A DNA stretch of 64,000 nucleotides, taken from Aquanectria penicillioides (taxonomy: Eukaryota > Ascomycota > Sordariomycetes > Hypocreales > Nectriaceae). The notes beneath the pieces are model-generated. The model ran no database searches. It was not told where the DNA came from and was given only the letters and a program-made list of their open reading frames with translations. Location of the stretch: NCBI GenBank assembly GCA_003415625.1, contig PYIU01000008.1, positions 3,038,001 through 3,102,000 of the forward strand. The letters run 5' to 3'. The position numbers and the translations under genes are program-made. Below, piece after piece: positions 12,401-23,700 of this stretch. The number at the start of each line of letters is the position of its first letter. Within the stretch, counting starts at the first letter, position 1.

Positions 12401-13668
12401 CCATGCTTGAGAAGAACAACCAGTAGCTCATACATATCCGCTCTCAAAGTTATTTGTAATGGAGTCTCTCCAAACCCTCCACTGATTATGGTATTCACGG
12501 ATTGACCGCATTCCAAAAGCCATCCAATAACTCGGGGTATCCTTGGTAAGACTTTCCTAGTCTCGTGGCTATAATATTCTTTTGTGGCAGGAGATTTAGT
12601 CCAGACTTTGAGGGCCTGAAAGATGAAGTGAAAGAGGGCCTCTCGAGCACCCAGCAACGTGAATTGTGTTTCATCCATCGTAATTCGTGAAAAGATTATC
12701 CCAGAGCACTCTAGGATGCTAAGTATGAGACTCAACTTTGATACATCGACCTTTGTTTTGTTCGAAAGCTGAAATAACAGTAGCATCAGGTATTCTTGTA
12801 ATGCTTCCTTGGTTGGTCTCCTTAGAATGACCTCTGCGTGATGGTTTATCGCGTCGGGATGTAGCTCTGGCATGGTTCCTCGCAGTATACCGGCGAGACA
12901 AGAGGGTGATAGAGATAGTGGCTTGCATTTTAGATTCATCAAGTCTAACATCATTGAAACAGATGCAACTCTGTTGCAAACAATGGCCTCTGTGTTTAGA
13001 TTTCTCCCTGAAATCCTCAACGGGATGTCTACACAGTACGCTCTCATCAGTATGACGAAGAAATTTGACCAAAGAGTTTCTCACCTTTGGTGTGATACTT
13101 CTGAAACTGTAACCATGGAATTTGCGACGAAAAGCAAACTCTAGAGGGTGAAGGAGATGGCGTGCGGAAGGCCACGCGCAAGCATCCGGGTAGTTCGGGA
13201 CTTGGAGCTATACAATATCTACTTAGCATGGCGACACGGGAATACAACTCCTCATTCGGGCTTACCCCTGCCATATGTCATTTGCCGATGTCGGTTCGTT
13301 TCCCTCACCACCTTTTCTGCATCAAGAACCTGACCCCCGTGTATAACACGAGTTTCTTTGCCTTGATGACGTCGCTTGCTGATCTGATGATCAATGTATT
13401 GCCAGGCAGAAGACCCAATGGTCTTGGGAATTTTTTTTCGAAAGCCCCATATTTTCAGTTTGTACTCTAGCTGGTTGTTGCTGCAAGACGTGGTTAGATA
13501 TTCGCTCCCATCTTGGATTTGTGAGTCTTACGTAACATGGAATCCATCTACCCCCAACGACTCTCTCATGGCATCATATGACAGATTTTCGGTCAGGAAC
13601 ATGTCATAAATGCTAGCCTTTCGACTGAGCCATTCTCTGTCGGCGTACCGCTTCGTTGCTGGAGGCAT
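9499..13668 (-). CDS. Clr5-domain ankyrin-repeat protein (1334 aa)
   Basis: The large open frame 9499..13028 is only the last of four exons. I add 13085..13207, 13266..13480 and 13532..13668, all with good donors, branch sites and matching phases. The N-terminus from the ATG at 13668 (MPPATKRYADREWLSRKA) is a Clr5 domain, continuing with WGFRKKIPKTIGSSAWQYID and a basic RHRQ segment. A Ser/Pro linker (TPSPSPS) and an IPWLQF block follow. Ankyrin repeats fill most of the rest, for example GITALHAAAKRGHFECCKLL, GETPLQITLRADMYELLVVL and GMTPLQVAAFYNRLGIAKRL. The C-terminus is acidic. Clr5-ankyrin proteins are numerous in filamentous fungi; ankyrins bind proteins and Clr5 is a putative DNA or chromatin contact named after a fission yeast silencing factor. 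The specific role is unknown. Confidence 0.88.
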
Positions 13669-14564
13669 GGTGATGGAAAGTCGTGTATACTTGGGCCGAG
13701 GGAAAAGAATGAATGTGTGGAGAGGAGGTTTGAAGAGCCTGACCCCCTGGGGCTGACACTCATATATATAGAGGCTGAAAGTCAAATTGGAATTTGGGAA
13801 GTGGTCAAGTGACCAGGTACCTTGGCTGGATGCACCAGGCAGTTCAAAACGCAATGTTGGGATTGGCCTAGTAAATGCTCGTTTGCTTTTGTGATTGGGT
13901 CCATCCGGTATCTGAAATGCAAGATCAACAGCTCATGGACCATGGCTTGAAATGTGGCTGAAAAAATGCGGTCTCTTGATTAGCCAGAGCCAGTATCTGA
14001 AATACATACAGCCTGACTCTAGCCTGAGTACGAGTGACGAGTTTGTGGGGTGCCGATGTTAAATGCGAGTTTGTGATAGGCCATAGACAATATCTGAAAT
14101 GCACAATGTTTGTTTTGCTTATTTGGGTACCTGGGCTTGAGGGACTTGGACACAACACCCCCAAGCCAACACAGCCCAACTGCCTCGTTGTCTCGCTGGG
14201 ACTTGCTTTGATTGGTGTAAACCAAAGTCGGAAACTCGACTCGGTCGGTGAAGCGTGGCCCAGCAAGTCATACGAAACGCCTTGCTTGCCGACTGATCGG
14301 GAAATGTACTCTGTATGGAATGGAATCCTGTGCTCAGATCGTCGGCAGCGAAAGGGAATTTATGGATGACCTGCCTTGATGTCCTGTATCATGTATAAAG
14401 AGGACATGCTACGCTCGAGAAATAGCATGATGAAAAGGTCAACAGCTTCAAGGATTACCAAAATCCGATATCTATCAATCCACCGGCATTAGTTGCTTCT
14501 ATCAATCTTTTTGAGTTCACAGCGATTCGACAGCTGTCACCACCTCATCCCAGCAAACTTCACA
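13669..14564 (+). other. Intergenic region with a repeated TATCTGAAATGCA motif and a TATA box
   Basis: No gene is seen on either strand. The 13-mer TATCTGAAATGCA-like element occurs at 13909..13921, 13994..14006 (one mismatch) and 14091..14103. The first and third copies also share preceding sequence (taaatg.tcgtttg and taaatgcgagtttg), suggesting an old tandem duplication. A TATAAAG box at 14394..14400 lies about 170 bp before the small gene starting at 14565. Confidence 0.55.
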
Positions 14565-14881
14565 ATGAACGGCAAAGTCCACTGCACCAATGACTGCACT
14601 TCTGTTTGTACTTGTCAAATGTATGGATAAAGAATTTGAGAATGTTGATAAACTCTAACTCTTGCGATAGTGGACCGAATGATCATTCGGTGTTGTCTAT
14701 CGCCGTGAACCCAGCACGTACCCGTACCACGGTTGCGGCTTCTCAGGCCTCTAAGTCTCATCGATCGACCACCCGCACCACCGATTCTACAATCATTCGA
14801 CCACAGAGCGACGGATCTGTGGAGCAAGATTTAATCGGTATCGGCAGTCAGTTTGGAAGTGTCACCTTCCAAAAAAATTGA
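14565..14881 (+). CDS. Small unrecognised protein, 88 aa, two exons, cysteine-rich start
   Basis: I do not recognise this gene. Exon 1 (14565..14620) starts at an ATG in a good context (ttcacaATGAAC) and encodes a short Cys-rich head, HCTNDCTSVCTC, with cysteines at residues 7, 11, 15 and 17. A 50-bp intron (14621..14670) has a GTATGG donor, an exact CTAAC branch site and a GATAG acceptor. Exon 2 (14671..14881) continues in frame with a Ser/Thr/Arg-rich segment (ARTRTTVAASQASKSHRSTT) to TGA. A TATA box and a C/T-rich leader precede it. No signal peptide or membrane segment is visible. Four clustered cysteines recall metal-binding peptides, but the rest does not look like a metallothionein. 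The splice signals make a real gene more likely than chance. Confidence 0.55.
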
Positions 14882-16045
14882 GCGTTGATGAGCGCTGCAT
14901 GGATGTTTTGGTCATCACCACCTGGGCATTGATAAGGATGATTGAAGTATCAATGGCCTTTTCAACACAATTCACTGATAACTTTTCCTATACTGAGATG
15001 TAGATTTTACTCAAAAAATAACATCTGTATCGGAAATTTGTGGCTGACCCAATATTGCTTCTTTGCTGATCCTTGGCTTGTTTGAAACATTATGCTTCGA
15101 GAACAGAGTTTTGAAAAATGAAATTATTGACTGGTCGAAAACATCTTAGACATTACTTCGTAGTGCATATAAGACAAAAAGCACGTAAAATAGATGTTCC
15201 AATATATTCAAGTTAAGACCAGGGTAGGTTAGGGGCCTCGGCCTATCGAGGCCACCGACACCGGCCACATGTCGCGGGCATTGGCGAGGTTAGCTGTAAG
15301 CGTATTTAAAAAGCACAAAGCGGCGACCTCCTAGTAGTTTGATGACGTCATTGGCGATCGGTTATTGTTATGGGAGACGTGGGTGCCGCGCTGGATCAAG
15401 CGGATCGTGCCTAATCGTAGACTTCGCTAGCATGAGGGATGCGAATCCGAAACGCTCCGCTGATACGTCAGTCACAGAGCCCAATTTCTCCTTGCGCCCC
15501 GCCCCGCTTCTCCTAGTGCTATGCACTCGTGATCATTTTCCTTGTGCATTCACTTCTTATTTTAGGATGGCTGTAGATGCCTTCGGCAAAATGACACGTA
15601 ACGAACGGGACTTGCTCGTATAATAATGTTGAAGTCGTTTATTAGCTCCAAGTGCTGCACGAACCTGGCATTTTGAGGACTGGCGGCGCTCGCTACTGGA
15701 CGGATCAGAATGGTCGCATCTGTCACTTAATCATATGGGAAGGAAGAGCACCAGCCAGTTTTGAATGACTCAAGTACATAAGCTTCAATACCCCATGCCC
15801 CGTCAAAGTTCATCATCCCCTGCCCTCACTGACATTCTGAGTTTGAACTGACGAACTACAGAGGCACTCGCCTTTTAAAGGGCCATTTTTAACGATACAG
15901 TCCGCAATATCATTCCGAGCTCAACAAAATAAAGCCTAGTTTTCTTCACACGTCAGTCCGCTGCTGAGATCCACACTAGACCCTCGACCTGCCCACCGAC
16001 TCTCAATTGAGACGCAGGCAACCATTCCTCCAGTTTGGATAAGCC
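14882..16045. other. Gene-free interval
   Basis: No credible coding region. The 14900..15200 part is AT-rich. At 15234..15253 there is a short inverted repeat, ggcctcg and cgaggcc around a 6-base spacer, in an otherwise unremarkable stretch. The last 150 bp contain the C/T-rich leader of the SNARE gene. Confidence 0.5.
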
Positions 16046-16984
16046 ATGAGGCTATTTTACGTCGGCGTGAGATCCTCTCAGCACAATATTGGAGAGGATG
16101 GTCTGATAATCACTAACGACCCATCATTCAGATCGTCCGCAATGAGGAGAAGCCAGCTGTGGAGTTGGTCTGCGAAAAAGACCTCTCAGCGTACTCGTAT
16201 TTTACCAAAAACACGCAAGTCATGTAAAATCAAGGGCTAATTAGCTAACGGTTACTAACTTGTCACCGTGAATAGCTATAGCGAATTGATGACTTTATTT
16301 TCCAAGACAGTGGCCGAACGAACAAGCACTGGGCAACGACAGGACGTTGAGGAACATGACTTCACTTCTCACGCTCTCTGCAGGAGTGAGGGCATTTGTG
16401 GCATGTGAGCGCCCGTTTCTGGAGATGAATGTAATGGAGGCTCTTCTAGTTTTGCTCTGCTGACCAACAACTCTCGAAGCGTCATCTCGGATCATCAATA
16501 TCCTAGCTTGGCAGCGCACCAGCTCCTCTCTCAGATGTAAGTTGGTTATCAACTTTGGTGCAACGCAGCGTACTTAATTATACCCTAACACTTGATTCTA
16601 GTGTGGATGAATTTCTCCTCATGCACCCCCGCTCCAGTTGGGCAACCGGGCAACCGACTCTGGCATTTCCTGAGTTAAAAACCTATCTATTGAAGTACCA
16701 GGATCCAGAACAGGCCCAAAGCATCGCGAAGATTCAGAAGGAGTTGGATGAAACGAAAATTGTCCTGCATAAGACCATCGAGAGTATTTTGCAGCGTGGT
16801 GAGAAGATTGACGATCTTATCGCCAAAAGCGACGGGTTGAGCGCGCAGAGCAAAATGTTCTACCGTAAGCTCACCTACACCATCCCCCTCTCCGCAAAGA
16901 ACTTGACTTGTTCTGTTATTGATAGAGATTGACCACGAGACAGAGGAGGCGCGAAGTCAGAACTCATGTTGCGTGCTGATGTAG
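16046..16984 (+). CDS. YKT6: YKT6-type R-SNARE, 197 aa, six exons
   Basis: Six exons (16046..16066, 16132..16214, 16276..16404, 16480..16536, 16602..16864, 16944..16984) join with matching phases into a full-length SNARE. The longin domain opens with MRLFYVG then IVRNEEKPAVELVCEKDLSA, and includes FSKTVAERTSTGQRQDVEE. The SNARE helix contains ELDETKIVLHKTIESILQRG, with the central-layer Arg of R-SNAREs. The C-terminus is QNSCCVLM: the CaaX box (CVLM) is farnesylated and the neighbouring Cys palmitoylated in this family. YKT6 acts in ER-Golgi, vacuolar and autophagosome fusion. Intron 2 has a GC donor (GCAAGT). The final acceptor was chosen because it restores FYQEARSQNS, the canonical spacing. 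Residues such as FTSHALCR differ from what I recall of fungal YKT6, so it may be a second copy. Confidence 0.87.
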
Positions 16985-17118
16985 TGGATGCTGGCCTGCC
17001 TGTGGCTGATGAAGAATATTGGCGGTACTTGAAGATCGAAGAGCTCTATAGAAACAATATGAACGATGGTGCAATATAATGATCAAATGACCAATTGACT
17101 AAATATCTCGGCACAATT

Positions 17119-18129
17119 TCAACAATGGCCGACATGGACCACAATCTTGCCCACTGTACGGCCGAGCCTGAGCTTTGCATATGCTTTTGGAGCATTTTCC
17201 CACTCAAACTTTTCATCAATCACGGCTCGAACCTTTCCTTCGACCATCCAACTGCCAATCTGCTCCAAGTCGTCTTGATTGACCTTGATCCTGACAAGTC
17301 GATACGCTCGCTTCCCCCCACTCAAGAATGATGGTAACACGCTCCTGCGAAACATTGCAAACATGGAGCTCTGCATCGCAACTTGCAAAAAGGTACCGTC
17401 TGGCTTCAGAAAATGGTGGCTTTGCTCGTACAAGCCTTCTGGAAGGCCGACGTTGTCGATGGCGATGTCGAAATTCTGGCCCCTTTTCTTTAACTCGTCG
17501 AGAAGATCGGCCTTCCGATAGTCGATGATCTCATCAGCGCCTAGGCTACGGCACAGCTGCACGTTTGCTGTGCCGCAAGTAGTCGTGACGTGGGCGCCAA
17601 GCGCTTTCGCGAACTGGATCGTGAAGGAACCCACGCCTCCACTACCACCGTTGATCAAGATCTTGGACCCAGGCTTGATAATATCCTGGGGGAGAGACTG
17701 GTAGGCAGTAAGTCCAGCTGTGCCCACTGCAGCAGCATCATCTGGCGCAACGCCTTTCGGGAGCGCCGTGACTTGGGAACAGGGCACGACGATGATCTGA
17801 CCGAGGGTGCCAAACTTAGGGAATTTGGATGCGACGCTCAAAGCGCCGAAGACCAGTTGCCCTTCTTCGAGCGATGTGTTCGAACTGTGTTTCGCTTTGA
17901 TGCGGCCGCAAAAGTCAAGACCGGGACTGGCAGGGGGCTGTACCATGAGTTTTCCAAAGACTGGAAGTTCTGGTAGCTTATACTCCACGGGGTTGATACC
18001 TGCAGTGATGACTTCGACTAATACATCGTCTTCAGAGATTGATGCTGCATTTGGAGGGGCGACTTTCTCATTGAGAGTGAGAGAGCTCTCAATCGTGCCC
18101 TTGATGGTTGCATACTGCCAGGCTTGCAT
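17119..18129 (-). CDS. Medium-chain dehydrogenase/reductase, quinone-oxidoreductase-like
   Basis: An intronless 336-residue protein starting at the ATG at 18129 (MQAWQYATIKG). The N-terminal GroES-like fold carries AGINPVEYKLPELP and the SPGLDFCGRI block. The Rossmann fold follows with NGGSGGVGSFTIQFAKALGA, the glycine-rich NAD(P)H-binding loop, then CRSLGADEIIDYR. None of the structural or catalytic zinc ligands of alcohol dehydrogenases is seen. This points to the zinc-free branch (quinone oxidoreductase, enoyl reductase and reticulon-4-interacting-protein-1-like enzymes), which reduces alpha,beta-unsaturated carbonyls or quinones with NADPH. The substrate cannot be inferred. It is transcribed away from the Zn2Cys6 gene's 3' end with a 0.8-kb gap; nothing links the two beyond proximity. 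Confidence 0.88.
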   Translation of the reverse strand: MQAWQYATIKGTIESSLTLNEKVAPPNAASISEDDVLVEVITAGINPVEYKLPELPVFGKLMVQPPASPGLDFCGRIKAKHSSNTSLEEGQLVFGALSVASKFPKFGTLGQIIVVPCSQVTALPKGVAPDDAAAVGTAGLTAYQSLPQDIIKPGSKILINGGSGGVGSFTIQFAKALGAHVTTTCGTANVQLCRSLGADEIIDYRKADLLDELKKRGQNFDIAIDNVGLPEGLYEQSHHFLKPDGTFLQVAMQSSMFAMFRRSVLPSFLSGGKRAYRLVRIKVNQDDLEQIGSWMVEGKVRAVIDEKFEWENAPKAYAKLRLGRTVGKIVVHVGHC

Positions 18130-18972
18130 ATCTGTGAACTTCAAGTGGCCACAAAGTTGAAAAATAAGAGAAAGCCAAGTTTGGTCCTGCGGATTAGAAA
18201 GGACTCTGGAGGGAGAAGCAAGCTGTATGTATATCGAATTGCTTTGCTTGATGTTTTCATTTTCATCATGACGGTTAAATGGCCCGTGGAATCTCTGGTC
18301 AAAGCTGGTGTTTGGATTGCGGATCGCGGAGTCGGAGTACGAGGAGGGGACCTGAATCTAATCCTCGTCGAGTCTCGGATTCGGATTCTAGTGTGCGTTT
18401 GATTGGCTGGTTCGCATTGACGTGGATGGTGAAATTATGGATACCGCCACCAGGGCGCCACAGACCACGAAGAGGAGACTAAAAATCGGTCATGAGGTGC
18501 CTGAGCTCATAAGATAAGCCCCTTCTAGGCGGTGTTCGCTGGCTTTTCCGCCTGCTTATTCATGGGATTTGGGTTCAAAGTGAAACTCAAAGTTAGAACA
18601 AGTGCTTTTGATGCCGAAACCGAGACACATGGCCCCAAGACTAACATGATTGGCCGTTTGCCCTGTCGATATGCCACTCTGTGTGCGGAGTTGCGGAGAG
18701 GTGACAAAAGCGTTGACTTGACACCGCAGTGCATGATTAATCATGGAGGGAACATGACCAGATCCGAATGCATTGTCCTCCGTCGGGATAGAGTTGTGGA
18801 AATTACGGCTGCAAGCCCTAAAAACACGTTTGCCATCTCTGGCAATCGACTCTGTGAGCAGGGATGCTGCAAGAGGACCATTTCCCAGTTATCGAGGCAA
18901 TTCTTAAATACCGCCTTGCGACTTTCATGACTTACTGTCCCTTCTAGCTCTAAGTAAAGTATGTTTCTTAGA
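18130..18972. other. Gene-free interval upstream of the reductase
   Basis: No supported gene. A 132-codon open frame on the plus strand (18532..18930) lacks any family signature, splice signals or promoter and overlaps a minus-strand frame of similar quality. The interval contains the reductase promoter (leftward) and the 3' flank of the Zn2Cys6 gene. Confidence 0.5.
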
Positions 18973-20265
18973 TTATTGTGAGCTATCATTGGGGTTTGTG
19001 CCGATGTAGTTCACTGGCCACTGGATTGACTCCTGCCATGCTGAGTCGGTTGATGCGGCGATTGCCGTAACGAGGCGACATCCCCAGCCTCTCATGAACC
19101 AAAAGTCGGATCCGACGGCATGAAGGACTGTGCAGTAGTGCGAAAGCACCACTAGAGCGGCGGGATGATGTGCATGTAGGAGATCCAGGAACCCATCCTT
19201 GATCGCCATGGGCCAAATCAGGGCAACATTCAGCTCAGGAGTTGTAGTTGACGCCTTTCCAATGCTCTCCCTCAAGGAAACTATTGCTTCCTTGATTAGA
19301 CTTTTGTCTTTAATGTTTATTTCGTGTACATCGAAACCCTCTTGCATCCCATCAAGTTGTCCTAGCAGCTGACGTAGTAGCACCGTGCTTCCTCGGCCAG
19401 CATCACATTGCATAAACTCTCTTAATACTCCTTGGCTCATGTATTCTCGAGATGACATCAAAAGGCTACTGACGCCGCGAACCAGCGTGAAGACGTCCAA
19501 CATACTGTCCACCTCTCGCTCGTGGCTTGTACCCATATTCGGCGTAGATGCGGCAAAGGCTCCGATAAATAACAGCGACGAGGCTGCGAACAGCGCGTGG
19601 CAGTTTTTCGGGGTAACATGGGAGACTTCAGTTTGGATTCCGCAGATTGCATGATGTTGGTGCTGGAAGGCTTGGGAGAGCTGCTCTTGGGCCAAAGACG
19701 CGTCCAAGCTGGCAAGGTGAAAGGCTGACACGGCAAGGATCTGATGCATGAGGAAAGGATACGAAACAGCTTGCCTTGGGATTTCAACCTCCCATACGCG
19801 GCGACTAGCTCCTGGGAGGGTAGCCGAAGTGTGAGACGTGTAGTGGTTCATCAAGCCCAGATCGGTGATCCAGCTCGTCGCTTGCTCGAATTTGGGCCCT
19901 GCGGGAGCAAGAGAGCTGCTCACGCAAGGTAGCGGCTTCGGTGCCAACAATGGCCGCTGGGAATTTCCCTGGAAGACCGCCTTAGCTAGCCCACCAATGG
20001 CTGTGGATGATGCATCGCCATCTTGGTTGCGTGGCCTCGGATTCGGATTGTTGTGACCAGTGGAAGCGCCATGTTCCGACGCGGACGGAATGGTTAGGCT
20101 ACAGCCGAGATTCCACTTGGTACACGCGCCACATGGGCGTCCCTCATCGCACTTCGATAGTGTCAGCGGATCCTGACTTGGGGCATCATGTCTGCGCACC
20201 TTGACCTTCCTCTCTTTGCAGCGAGAGCAGCCGTTACGGGACTTTTTGTGGCCGAGTCTGACCAT
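18973..20265 (-). CDS. Zn2Cys6 transcription factor, UPC2-like
   Basis: The open frame is continuous, but 20152..20199 is best read as a 48-bp in-frame intron (GTGCGC donor, CTGAC branch, GAAG acceptor). Splicing gives 414 residues and joins the halves of a perfect binuclear cluster: CSRCKERKVK then CDEGRPCGACTKWNLGC, with CX2CX6CX5CX2CX6C spacing. Unspliced, the cluster would be interrupted by 16 residues. A basic, Ser/Pro-rich linker follows. The rest is helical and begins LMNHYTSHTSATLPG, resembling the fungal-specific regulatory domain found in UPC2-like sterol regulators and many uncharacterised relatives. It is a nuclear DNA-binding regulator, probably recognising CGG-containing sites. 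The target genes cannot be read here; the adjacent reductase is only a candidate by position. Confidence 0.87.
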   Translation of the reverse strand: MVRLGHKKSRNGCSRCKERKVKVRRHDAPSQDPLTLSKCDEGRPCGACTKWNLGCSLTIPSASEHGASTGHNNPNPRPRNQDGDASSTAIGGLAKAVFQGNSQRPLLAPKPLPCVSSSLAPAGPKFEQATSWITDLGLMNHYTSHTSATLPGASRRVWEVEIPRQAVSYPFLMHQILAVSAFHLASLDASLAQEQLSQAFQHQHHAICGIQTEVSHVTPKNCHALFAASSLLFIGAFAASTPNMGTSHEREVDSMLDVFTLVRGVSSLLMSSREYMSQGVLREFMQCDAGRGSTVLLRQLLGQLDGMQEGFDVHEINIKDKSLIKEAIVSLRESIGKASTTTPELNVALIWPMAIKDGFLDLLHAHHPAALVVLSHYCTVLHAVGSDFWFMRGWGCRLVTAIAASTDSAWQESIQWPVNYIGTNPNDSSQ

Positions 20266-20707
20266 CGTCGGGGGTGATGATGTTTATTTTGTCCTCGTGT
20301 CTGGGCCGACTGTGCCGGTGCGAGGATGAAGGTGGGTAGTGCGAACTAGAAGCGGCCATGGATCCGAGATCGCCTGTCCCCTTATTAACCTTAATTAAGC
20401 GTCCTCTGCACTACGTAATCAAGGAGACTGTTCGTCCGATTTATCTACCCAATCACACCAAGTTGAGGTATCCACAGTGTGAATAGACGATTTACTTGAA
20501 CCAGGAATGGGCGGTAGAAGGAACCGGAACAGCAGAGCGGTTGACGATGGAAAGACGTGTGCGCTTTACAAGGATTAATGATATGACTGAACTTCTGTTT
20601 TAGTGGGTTCGCTTGAAGAAAATAAAAAAGCACAATCTTCTGTCATTCAACAAAGGCTTGGGCTAGCACTGGAGATACTTGTGGCCAAAACGGGCTATGT
20701 AGCCAAC
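20266..20707. other. Short intergenic region
   Basis: The promoter side of the Zn2Cys6 gene and the 3' flank of the large minus-strand ORF. No gene, repeat or RNA is recognised. Confidence 0.5.
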
Positions 20708-23700
20708 TTAACTCGACTTGACAGGAGGAGGTTGAGCAAACCAACTCTTCCTCCCCTGGGCCTCAAGCTTCTCTTGAACAGAAACCCCCAAGATCCTTAC
20801 CCCCTCGTCGTCAGAGTCCTTCCACTCATCTACCATCTCCCTTACATCGGAGACCACTCTCCCGTCCACTGGGACAGTGGCTCTAAGCAGAAGAGAATTC
20901 GCGAGCTCCAACCGTAGATAATCTGCCAACTGCGGCTCATCTACCGACGACAGGTCGTTGAGCTTCAACGCGAACGACGCAAAGTCCGCTGGCCTGGGTG
21001 CGTTGAGGATCCCGATCCTTAGGTGTTCGAAATCATCATGGTATGGCTTCGAGCGCTCGGCTAACCGGTCTACAAATTCTGATAGCTCCGAGACGAAGGC
21101 ATCCTCGTCTTCTCGCAGCGAAGACTTGCTGGACGTGGCAAACGGGATAGGCAAGGCCTTAATCCATAGGCTGAACGTGTTGGGTAGCACTTTTGGAGTT
21201 GTTCCCGTGCGGCCGCCATTGCTCGAACGGATGGACTCTACCATTTTGATGATGTTTTTCACTACAGGAACACAGTTCGCTCGCCAGCTCTCCCAATAGT
21301 CACGTTCATAAAACTGCCTCTCACCGAGCCGCGAGATTAAAAGGTCGAGGCTCTTCATATCGCCTTTCATGACGAATCGCTCCGCAGCAGCGAGGATAAA
21401 GTCTTGAAGCATCTGGATGGTTATGCCCTTCCCATCTTCCCTCGTCGCTTTCACGCGCTCTGTTGGGAATTGTAACGCGATTGCGGCGTTACTCAGCCCA
21501 AGCTTGATCACTTCTGTGCCTGGGTTATCGAATTGTGCCAACCAGTGCTTGCCTGCATTGGAGTTGAGAAGGTCGCTCTTTGCTTTCACCGCCTCCGTCA
21601 CGCGGAGTATGCTTGCGGGCGGATCAATGTTGGTGAGTGTGATGGTGCGTATCATATGAAGGAGCGAGGAGGGCATGTAGTTTGCGCAGAACCCGGTAAG
21701 CGACGAATACAAGCTGATGCTTACAGGCGTATCCGGGAGAGATCCGCCAGCTTCGAGTGCAAGCTGGTTCTGTTTGAGGAACAAGTTCATCCAGCGCTTG
21801 TTGTTGGCAACAGACCCTTCCAGAATGCTCATGATGAGGTTTACGAGTCTTGGCCTATCTTCTTCATGCAGCGCCATCGTGCGAGCCCGTATTACGAGTG
21901 CCCACAACAGAGGACCATCCTGAGTCACTTCGGGCAGCTTAGATGCGTCTTGTGTGGCAGCGAGCTCCCAGTCAGCTTCGGTGACTGGGAAACGCTCGGT
22001 GAGACGTGTGGCAACTGGTACAACGTCGTCCTCGAACGCATCGAGAATTCGTGTTCGTAGCTCAGGCGGACAATCCGGCGCTATTAACTTGCTGATCAAA
22101 TTGTTGACGATGGTGCTTTTGGCATCGATATGTCGCGCCTCAGGAAGTAGATTGATGAGAATGTCGCATGCTGAGGCGTTGCCGATGAAGACAGTGTCTT
22201 GTAGAAGCTGGGCTATCATCTTTACTGTCGTGACTTTAATCAGCGGTGCCTGCTGCTGATTTGAAGGATCAGGTGCTGCGCTGTCAGCTGTGGTGGGCTC
22301 TACAACATCGCGTCTGGGCCGCGAATTTTGCTCCCGCAATTTCTCTCTCATGGCTTCGGCCATGCTATAGAGAAGACCCTTTGCGTCTTTCGCACTGAGC
22401 GAAGAGAGGAAGCCTACACTGAGAAGTCGCCGATGCCACGAGCTGTTGTCGTCCCCGTTTAAAATGAGGTCACTTATAAATGGGCAGGCTAGCGATGGCT
22501 GGTCGCTGTGCGAAACGCGAATGACCACTTCGACGATGTCACCCATCCGGGCTTTGAGTCTCTCAGGCCCAAGCCGGTCATTCATCTGGTCCAAGTAGAA
22601 CCTTGCTAGCTGTGCTAGTATCGGGGTAGCTGATACTGGCAGCTTCTGCAAGACATATACACCGGAAGCCATAATGTTGTGCGAGATGAGTAGGAGAGCC
22701 TCGGATGTTGGTTTGCGAAGCAGGGCCTCAATTTCAATGAGGGCGTCAATGGTGGGTTTCCAAACTGTTTCCATACATTCTAGATCAGCATCCGTTGAGG
22801 GCGAAGAGGATTTCAAAATCTTCTCGAAGGACTCAATGTGTTTTAATCGCCAATCGACCATGGCCTTTCCTAGGCTTAGCAAGCTGTTCCATTGGTACCG
22901 CTGCATTCCAGGTTCCGGTGCCACCATCGCCGCGGTCTCGATGATATTGATCAATATGTGGTTTGCGAGATTGATATTGGTCTTCACCGATGCAAGAGTT
23001 GCAACTGCGGCTTCTGATGTCTCATCCTTGGGGATGGCGCCGAGGAGACCGTTTAGCTCCTTTGAGTCGAATACACCCTCGTTGTACAAAGCCCTCACTG
23101 TCAGAGGGTCCTTGTTAAAGCGCCGTGCCCAGATAAGCGTGCTCTTCAGGGTGTCCAAGTCACCAGCTGCGACGCACAGGTTCAATGCAGACTTGGACCA
23201 GAAGGCGCGGTCTTGGGGCTCACGAGACTTTTGCGCTTTGTTCCTTCGTTCTTGGACCAAGGAGCGAGCCCGATCCAACCAGCCTGGATATTCAGCCTGG
23301 GTACTGAGTCTCCTGATCAACAAACATCTCGCGATTTCAACATCTCCAACGTTTTCGCCTGGGCCTCGGACTTGGCGTAGAATTGTATTCGAATCGAAAA
23401 TAGAAACAGGTGACAAGAAGTTGCCACTTGGATACGCCTCGGACAGTCTTTCAAAGAGACATATTGCCTTCTCCGCGTTGATAGAAAAGAAAAGCATCAC
23501 AGGCCACAAGTTCTGATCGACGGGCATGCCAAGCAGTCGGGTCAAGCCCTTTCCTGACTCAGTCTCGATGTCGATGTTGTAGCCTTGCAGGTGTTTCAGG
23601 AGTAGCCGAAGGATGTCATACCTTGTGTCGGGATCGAGTTTGCGGACAGCCATGACGAGCAATCTATGAACAGGTTCTATAGTGCAGGCAACGGATTTTG

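Noticed and set aside
15234..15253. Inverted repeat as a transposon end
   Set aside because: Only seven bases per arm, with no target-site duplication, transposase fragment or second copy in the window.
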